A stretch of 64,000 bases of DNA from Rhizobium mesoamericanum STM3625 (GTDB lineage: Bacteria; Pseudomonadota; Alphaproteobacteria; Rhizobiales; Rhizobiaceae), in the NCBI RefSeq assembly GCF_000312665.1, contig NZ_HF536773.1, forward strand, positions 62,001 through 126,000, read 5' to 3'. This document shows, in pieces, positions 59,077-64,000 of the stretch; the first letter of the stretch is position 1; the number at the start of each line of letters is the position of its first letter. The translations under genes and the position numbers were made by a program. The notes below the pieces were generated by a model. The model was not told where the DNA came from and did not search any database. It saw only the letters and a list, made by a program, of their open reading frames with translations.

Positions 59077-60870
59077 ATGTCACAGACGGTCGGTGACTTT
59101 GTGGTTTCACGCTTGTACGCCTGGGGGGTACGGCGAATTTTCGGGTATCCGGGAGATGGAATAAACGGTGTCTTTGGCGCTCTCAATCGTGCGGATGGCA
59201 AGATAGAGTTTGTTCAGGCGCGACATGAGGAAATGGCGGCCTTCATGGCGTCTGCCCACGCGAAGTTCACCGGCGATCTTGGCGTCTGCATGGCAACATC
59301 AGGTCCTGGGGCAACGCACCTCATCACAGGAATGTATGACGCGCGCGCTGATCATCAGCCGTTGCTTGCGATTGTCGGCCAGCAGGCGCGTGGCGCGATT
59401 GGCGGTCATTACCAGCAGGAAGTGGATCTCGCAGCGCTTTTCAAGGATGTTGCTCGCGACTTCGTCTATCAGGCCTCGATGCCGGCACAAGTGCGCCACC
59501 TCATCGACAGAGCCGTGCGTGTTGCGATCGCCAGGCGGACGGTGAGTGCCGTTATCCTCCCAAACGATCTCCAGGAAATGCCTTATGAAGAACCCGCGCG
59601 GGTTCATGGAACGGTCCATTCCGGCTACGGATACAGACCTCCCCGTATCGCAGCTCACCTCGACGATCTAAAGGATGCCGCTGATATCTTGAATGCGGGG
59701 GATCGCGTGGCAATTCTGGCAGGAGCGGGTGCGCTGCGCGCGACCGATCAGCTGATTGAGGTTTCCGATCGTCTTGGCGCCGGCGCCGCCAAGGCCCTGC
59801 TCGGCAAGGCTGCATTACCCGATGAATTGCCCTGGGTCACCGGCTCCATCGGGCTGTTGGGTACCAAGCCTTCATGGGACCTCATGAATGATTGCGACAC
59901 GTTGCTGATGGTCGGGTCCGGATTCCCATATTCGGAGTTCCTACCTGCCGAAGGCCAGGTCAAAGCCGTTCAGATTGATATCGATCCGGCAATGCTATCC
60001 CTGCGCTATCCGATGGACGTCAATCTGGTTGGAGATGCATCCGAGACGCTGGCATCGCTGCTTCCCTTGCTCGACCAAAAGCCCGGCCAGTGGCGCGAGA
60101 CCATCGAAAAGAACGTCACGCAATGGTGGGAGCTGCTGGAGAAGCGCGCGCTCGCCGAGGCCAAGCCAATCAACCCGCAACGCGTCGCCTGGGAACTGTC
60201 GCCTCGACTGCCGGACGATGCGATCATCACTAGCGATTCCGGTTCATGCGCCAATTGGTATGCGCGCGATGTCAAGGTCAGGCGCGGAATGATGGCCTCG
60301 CTTTCTGGGGGATTGGCCTCCATGGGAGCAGCTGTTCCCTATGCGATCGCGGCGAAGTTTGCGCATCCAGGCAGGCCTGTTGTTGGCCTGGTCGGCGACG
60401 GCGCCATGCAGATGAACAACATGGCCGAGCTTATCACAGTCGCGAAATACTGGCGCAGATGGGAGGATCACCGTCTTATCATCTGCGTGTTCAACAATCA
60501 GGACCTTAACCAGGTCACATGGGAGCAGAGGGTCATGGAAGGTGACCCCAAGTTCGAGGCCTCGCAATCGATCCCCGATGTCCCCTATCACCAATTCGCC
60601 AAACTGATCGGGTTGCGCGGAATTTTTGTCGACACTGCCGAAAATGTCGCTCCCGGTTGGGACGAGGCCTTTGAGGCTGATTGCCCCGTGGTTTTGGAAT
60701 TCAAGACGGATCCGGAAGTGCCGCCCCTGCCGCCGCACCTCACGCTGAAACAAGTTCGTCATCTGACGGACGCGTTGCTCAAGGGCGATCCGAACGAGAC
60801 CGGCCTCGTGCGCGGCACCGTCAGGCAGATCCTGAGCGCGGTTTTGCCAGCCCGCAAAGACGAGGAATGA
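59077..60870 (+). CDS. Thiamine-diphosphate-dependent enzyme, pyruvate oxidase/acetolactate synthase-like
   Basis: A 597-residue ThDP enzyme with three domains in the usual order. The catalytic Glu is in ARHEEMAAFMAS (Glu 51), with ATSGPGATHLITGMYDA nearby. The central Rossmann-like domain has AILAGAGALRATDQLIE, and the ThDP motif runs GLVGDGAMQMNNMAEL to FNNQDLNQVTWEQ. Closest in style to PoxB-like pyruvate oxidases, but the FAD-specific residues cannot be judged, so acetolactate synthase-like or another carboligase is possible. AAGGAGC lies 8 bases before ATG 59077. No EcfG-type promoter found. Confidence 0.85.
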   Translation: MSQTVGDFVVSRLYAWGVRRIFGYPGDGINGVFGALNRADGKIEFVQARHEEMAAFMASAHAKFTGDLGVCMATSGPGATHLITGMYDARADHQPLLAIVGQQARGAIGGHYQQEVDLAALFKDVARDFVYQASMPAQVRHLIDRAVRVAIARRTVSAVILPNDLQEMPYEEPARVHGTVHSGYGYRPPRIAAHLDDLKDAADILNAGDRVAILAGAGALRATDQLIEVSDRLGAGAAKALLGKAALPDELPWVTGSIGLLGTKPSWDLMNDCDTLLMVGSGFPYSEFLPAEGQVKAVQIDIDPAMLSLRYPMDVNLVGDASETLASLLPLLDQKPGQWRETIEKNVTQWWELLEKRALAEAKPINPQRVAWELSPRLPDDAIITSDSGSCANWYARDVKVRRGMMASLSGGLASMGAAVPYAIAAKFAHPGRPVVGLVGDGAMQMNNMAELITVAKYWRRWEDHRLIICVFNNQDLNQVTWEQRVMEGDPKFEASQSIPDVPYHQFAKLIGLRGIFVDTAENVAPGWDEAFEADCPVVLEFKTDPEVPPLPPHLTLKQVRHLTDALLKGDPNETGLVRGTVRQILSAVLPARKDEE

Positions 60871-60989
60871 CAATCGAGAAATCCGCATGAGCCAGATTAC
60901 GCTTCGTGCCGACCCTCTTGTTGACAGACGCCACCTTTTGCCTCCCAGGCAGCGCCAACAACGTCCAGAAGCGACCACGCTCTCTTTCT

Positions 60990-61014
60990 GGAACCATACG
61001 CAAGCTCGGTTGTT
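60990..61014 (+). promoter_or_regulatory. EcfG-type promoter for the DUF4142 gene
   Basis: GGAAC (60990-60994), 16 bp, TGTT (61011-61014), 93 bp before ATG 61108. Confidence 0.65.
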
Positions 61015-61107
61015 GGAGGATCGTCTTGGTCGCTCAGGAGGCAGATGCCGAACAGCCAGACAGACAGGCTATCCCCAACCGCCAACCGGTCCTAAGGAAA
61101 ATTGCCC

Positions 61108-61638
61108 ATGAAACCCGCTGCCCTTCCCTTTGTCCTCGCCGTCTTCATGGTGGCCCCAGCGTTTGCCCAATCGGCCGCGGAGAAATCCGGCGTAAACTCC
61201 CTGATAGGGGTCGCTCCAAAGACCGAAGACTTCGTGATGGAAGCGGCGACGAGCGACATGTTTGAAATCGAATCCAGCAAGCTCGCGGTCGAACGTTCCG
61301 ACGCACCAACCAAGTCCTTCGCCGAACAGATGATCGCCGATCACCAGAAGACAACCGATGCATTGAAGGCGCTCGTCGCCAGTGGCGACGTGAAGGCTGC
61401 GCTTCCATCGGCAATGACATCATCACAGGAAAAAGAGCTGAATACCCTAAAGGGCCTTCAAGGCGTTGACTTCACGAAGCAGTATCACTCAGACCAGGAA
61501 GACGCGCACAAACAGGCAGTCGACCTTTTCAAGCGTTACGGCAACGAAGGTGAAAATGCTGCCTTGAAAGCTTGGGCCGCCAATACTCGCCCGGCGCTCG
61601 AGCAGCATCTACAGATGGCCAAGGATCTGAATGAGTGA
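61108..61638 (+). CDS. Secreted DUF4142 protein
   Basis: A 176-residue periplasmic protein: signal peptide ending in VAPAFAQ, then a four-helix, ferritin-like DUF4142 domain (EDFVMEAATSDMFEIESSKL, SFAEQMIADHQKTTDALKAL, HSDQEDAHKQAVDLFKRYGN, RPALEQHLQMAKDL). Some such proteins carry metal-ligating Glu/His; the function is unknown. It is one of several four-helix stress proteins in the window. Confidence 0.85.
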   Translation: MKPAALPFVLAVFMVAPAFAQSAAEKSGVNSLIGVAPKTEDFVMEAATSDMFEIESSKLAVERSDAPTKSFAEQMIADHQKTTDALKALVASGDVKAALPSAMTSSQEKELNTLKGLQGVDFTKQYHSDQEDAHKQAVDLFKRYGNEGENAALKAWAANTRPALEQHLQMAKDLNE

Positions 61639-61687
61639 GCCCGTGACTGGAGTTGCATTTGCGGGCAGCTTTGTTCTTCGTCAAGGA

Positions 61688-61709
61688 ACGGCGCCTGCAA
61701 ATGCGCCGT
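61688..61709 (+). terminator. Terminator-like hairpin after DUF4142
   Basis: ACGGCGC (61688-61694) pairs with GCGCCGT (61703-61709), 8-base loop, no T-run. Confidence 0.4.
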
Positions 61710-61981
61710 GGTCAGCGAAGTCTCGAGCAGAGCTCAAACCTGTCTTCATAAAACGAAAAGCTGAGATCCGTACGTTTCCCCACTAAGCCTTTCTGCCGAC
61801 TTATCACCAGTACAGTGGAACGTGTATTCTTAATCTGTCCAACGCTGTCGGAAACGGGAGGTCTCCGAGCACCCTACATCGTGGGCCTCCCCGTCGGTTC
61901 AGCGGGGGTCTTTATGAGCCATTACGGAAATTCCGCCACAAGCTGCTCCGGATTTCCCCGCATTTGCAAAGGAGCGTCAGG

Positions 61982-62803
61982 ATGCCGCGTTTGAAAGATC
62001 CGAAGCTGCCACGCAATACTGCGCGCCGGCATTTTTTGGGAGTGGCAACCGCTGCAGGCGCTCGCGTCGCAGCCCTTGCGATGGCAGCTTCCTCTTTGCC
62101 AGCCAGAGCAGCTGGCCTGCATTTGGGATTGGGCACCGGGAACGACAAGTCCGAGGGTGCGCAATGCTTCCTGCGCGGGACGTCGATCCTTACAGATTGT
62201 GGCAAAAAGCGCGTCGAGGATCTCCAGACTGGAGATCGTGTTGTTCTTCTGGGAGGAGATACCAGCCCGATAAAGTGGGTCGGCCTGCAAGTATTCCGTA
62301 AGACCGGCGCGTGCTGGTGCGAGGATGTCGTTCCCATCCGGGTGGCGCGCCACGCGCTCGGCAATGGCAAGCCAGATTCCGATCTTTACCTGTCGCCTGG
62401 CCATGCTCTGTTCCTGAATGGCGTTCTAATCCGGGTGAAGGATCTCGTAAATGGCACGACAATCGCGCCAATCGCACCGCATGATCAGATGGCCATTGAG
62501 TATTACGCCGTCCTACTTGCAACGCACCAAGTAATCCTTGCCGAAGGCGCTGCGGCAGAGACGTTTCATCCTTCTGCCAGCAATCGCGAAAATTTCTCGA
62601 ACTTCCCCCAATACGAACGTCTATATGCTGGTGAAGAACACCAGGCGATGTCATCTTATGCGACGGTCCTGGGTGAGGAAGGCGGCTGGCAGCATCTAAA
62701 GGCCCTGCTTCTTCTCGGCGCCTGGCCTTTGGTGCCACGGCATGATCCGTTCGAGGATGCCTACGAGATGATCAATACTCAAGCCAAAGAGCTGTCGATC
62801 TAG
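61982..62803 (+). CDS. Tat-exported Hint-domain protein
   Basis: A 273-residue protein. RNTARRHFLGVATAAG is a twin-arginine signal (Arg 15-16) followed by AALAMAASSLPARAA, so it is likely exported. The mature part begins near a Hint-type Cys 62 (QCFLRGTSILTDCGKKRVED), followed by LQTGDRVVLLGG, LYLSPGHALFLNGVLIRVKD and VILAEGAAAETFHP, matching Hint_2. The usual splicing Asn/His ending is not apparent. Such rhizobial Hint proteins are of unknown function; self-cleavage or a protease-like role is possible. GGAG lies upstream of ATG 61982; no EcfG-type site. Confidence 0.7.
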   Translation: MPRLKDPKLPRNTARRHFLGVATAAGARVAALAMAASSLPARAAGLHLGLGTGNDKSEGAQCFLRGTSILTDCGKKRVEDLQTGDRVVLLGGDTSPIKWVGLQVFRKTGACWCEDVVPIRVARHALGNGKPDSDLYLSPGHALFLNGVLIRVKDLVNGTTIAPIAPHDQMAIEYYAVLLATHQVILAEGAAAETFHPSASNRENFSNFPQYERLYAGEEHQAMSSYATVLGEEGGWQHLKALLLLGAWPLVPRHDPFEDAYEMINTQAKELSI

Positions 62804-63130
62804 ACAGGCTGATTTTGGACGGCCTGCGCTTACTCTCTCGCGGAGCCCCTATTGTGCGAAACAAGCTCGACCCGGATGTCCACTGCTGGGCCTTGGACAG
62901 TCAGCTCTTGAGAGTCTCGACCCGCTGGAAGTCCCTTCGCCAACTCTACACCTTCAATGTGGCGGTTGCTCTTGGGTATTTTTTCCCTTGCCATCTACGT
63001 GCGGCGCTGTCTGCATGATCTCCCGCCCTGTGCTTGAGCACTACCCCTCGTCCGTAGCGCCGTGCAACGCTGACCATTTGGAGATGAAGATACCACAAAG
63101 ATCGAGCCACTTTCATTGCTGAGTGAAGCA
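62804..63130. other. Intergenic stretch, nothing recognised
   Basis: Frames here lack start signals and conserved motifs. Confidence 0.4.
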
Positions 63131-63155
63131 GGAACATTTCCAACGGAGTTTGGTT
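63131..63155 (+). promoter_or_regulatory. EcfG-type promoter for the 70-residue hydrophilic protein
   Basis: GGAAC (63131-63135), 16 bp, GGTT (63152-63155), 29 bp before ATG 63185. Confidence 0.7.
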
Positions 63156-63184
63156 GTAAAATCAGAAAACCTAGGAGCCTCACC

Positions 63185-63397
63185 ATGGGAAAAACACCGC
63201 AGGATGGCGCACCCGGCACGACCGACCAATCACCTCGCTGGGAAGGACCAAAGGAGAACAGACCTCGAGGATATCTTCCTGCAGAAGACGACCCTGATAC
63301 CAATCGCGACGCTATGGAGGAAAACAATTGCGATCCAGAGATCAATGATTTCAGCGACGCGTTGAAACAAAAAAAGGATAAGCATCGGGACAATTGA
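63185..63397 (+). CDS. Small hydrophilic protein
   Basis: A 70-residue charged protein without hydrophobic segments (GTTDQSPRWEGPKENRPRGY, LPAEDDPDTNRDAMEENNCD), probably disordered and similar in style to the one at 24423. Under an EcfG-type promoter. Confidence 0.55.
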   Translation: MGKTPQDGAPGTTDQSPRWEGPKENRPRGYLPAEDDPDTNRDAMEENNCDPEINDFSDALKQKKDKHRDN

Positions 63398-63646
63398 CGT
63401 CAGGCCTTCCAAACGAGTGAGAGGATCGACTCTCGACAGGAACGCAGGCAAGCAACCCTTAGCCCGTCGCTATAAAATTGGCGCTGCTGCAGCCGCTGAC
63501 CGGCTCCGCAACGTTTCCGTTTCAATTCCGGTATATTCTGGACGACCACCTCGACATCGGTCGTCAGGAGATCGCCTCATCGAACAATCAAATCGTTCAG
63601 GCGTTGTACGTTGTTGGGGTTTGTCTCGTCGGGCGGGAGATTTCCT

Positions 63647-64000
63647 ATGTCATCCGAAGTTGAACTCAAGCTTGAGCTGTCCAGCGAAGCTGCCAAGCGA
63701 TTATCAGGCTTCAAAGCCCTGACCAAACCTGCCGAAGTCCTCAACCAGACGTCCACCTATTTTGACTTCGAGGATCAAAGGCTTTTTCGGAGGGGGTTCA
63801 CCCTTCGCATCCGACGGACCGGTGATCTGCGTGTCCAGACCGTGAAAGCTGTGGGACGGAGCCGATCCCTTTTTGCTCGTTCGGAATGGGAGGTACCCCT
63901 AGACGGTGACGAGCCGATCCTCGACCATTCCAGTCCGTTGAAGACCGAATTCGGTGACGAGCTCGCAGTCTCGCCCGCCTTCGACGTGAAGGTCGAGAGG
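63647..64000 (+). CDS. CYTH-domain protein, 3' end beyond the window
   Basis: The first 118 residues of a CYTH/triphosphate-tunnel-metalloenzyme domain: the ExExK motif in SSEVELKLELS, TSTYFDFEDQRLFRRGFTLR and IRRTGDLRVQTVKA. Bacterial members hydrolyse inorganic triphosphate, often fused to a CHAD domain that would lie outside the window. GGGAGA lies 8 bases before ATG 63647. No EcfG-type site seen. Confidence 0.82.
   Translation, partial: MSSEVELKLELSSEAAKRLSGFKALTKPAEVLNQTSTYFDFEDQRLFRRGFTLRIRRTGDLRVQTVKAVGRSRSLFARSEWEVPLDGDEPILDHSSPLKTEFGDELAVSPAFDVKVER

Noticed and set aside
60244..60978. Reverse-strand frame of 244 codons
   Set aside because: Shadow of the ThDP enzyme gene.
61816..61840. 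GGAAC upstream of the Hint gene
   Set aside because: No NGTT at 15-17 bp (TCCA at N16).
1..64000. Search for CRISPR repeats, tRNA, rRNA, insertion sequences or att sites
   Set aside because: No regularly spaced repeats, cloverleaf sequences, rRNA segments or transposase genes were seen by reading; a tool search could still find weak cases.

Overview
The window looks like an accessory (plasmid or chromid-like) segment of an alphaproteobacterium of the Hyphomicrobiales, most probably Rhizobiaceae. The evidence is the gene vocabulary (DUF982, DUF1236, DUF3618 and DUF2934 proteins, HWE-type sensor kinases, FAT GUY-type single-domain response regulators, an EcfG-like ECF sigma factor, an operon encoding GlgX, TreZ and TreY) and rhizobial-style short intergenic regions. 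No rRNA, tRNA, insertion sequence, CRISPR array or replication origin was recognised.

Layout. 1-3.1 kb: edge-truncated YdeP-like molybdoenzyme and a divergent Nramp-like transporter. 3.4-8.3 kb: cytochrome c peroxidase remnant, a two-domain PRTase-like/kinase-like protein facing an operon of inositol-phosphate synthase, histidine phosphatase and an oddly ordered clan GH-A-like protein. 8.3-10.8 kb: two polysaccharide-modification genes. 11-16.3 kb: EEP phosphatase/nuclease, phospholipase D, DUF72, nucleotidyltransferase, metallophosphoesterase. 16.3-21.6 kb: PQQ-type sugar dehydrogenase, a decayed CheB/HWE kinase, a response regulator and an intact PAS-HWE kinase. 21.6-32.7 kb: many small envelope and stress proteins, a ferritin-like protein and an SDR. 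33-39.3 kb: glgX-treZ-treY for making trehalose from glycogen. 39.4-48 kb: BrkB-type membrane protein, response regulator, EcfG-like sigma factor, BON and DUF1236 proteins, second HWE kinase, Crp/Fnr regulator. 48.3-50.2 kb: second treZ-like gene. 50-64 kb: further small stress-type proteins, receivers, Nudix, DUF763, a ThDP enzyme, DUF4142, a Tat-exported Hint protein and a CYTH domain at the edge.

The unifying signal is regulatory. Reading intergenic DNA on both strands I find 34 sites of the form GGAAC, 15 to 17 bp (nearly always exactly 16), then NGTT: the promoter signature of the alphaproteobacterial general-stress sigma factor EcfG/RpoE2. They precede most transcription units here, including the trehalose, inositol, membrane, ferritin-like and sigma-factor genes. 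Four sites are 27-bp symmetric elements, GGAAC-N17-GTTCC, that read as a promoter in both directions. Two sites precede hairpin-containing stretches without a convincing gene and may drive small RNAs. The window therefore reads as a general-stress-response regulon island carrying its own sensors, receivers, an extra sigma factor and effectors for compatible solutes, envelope and oxidative stress, interspersed with several decaying genes.
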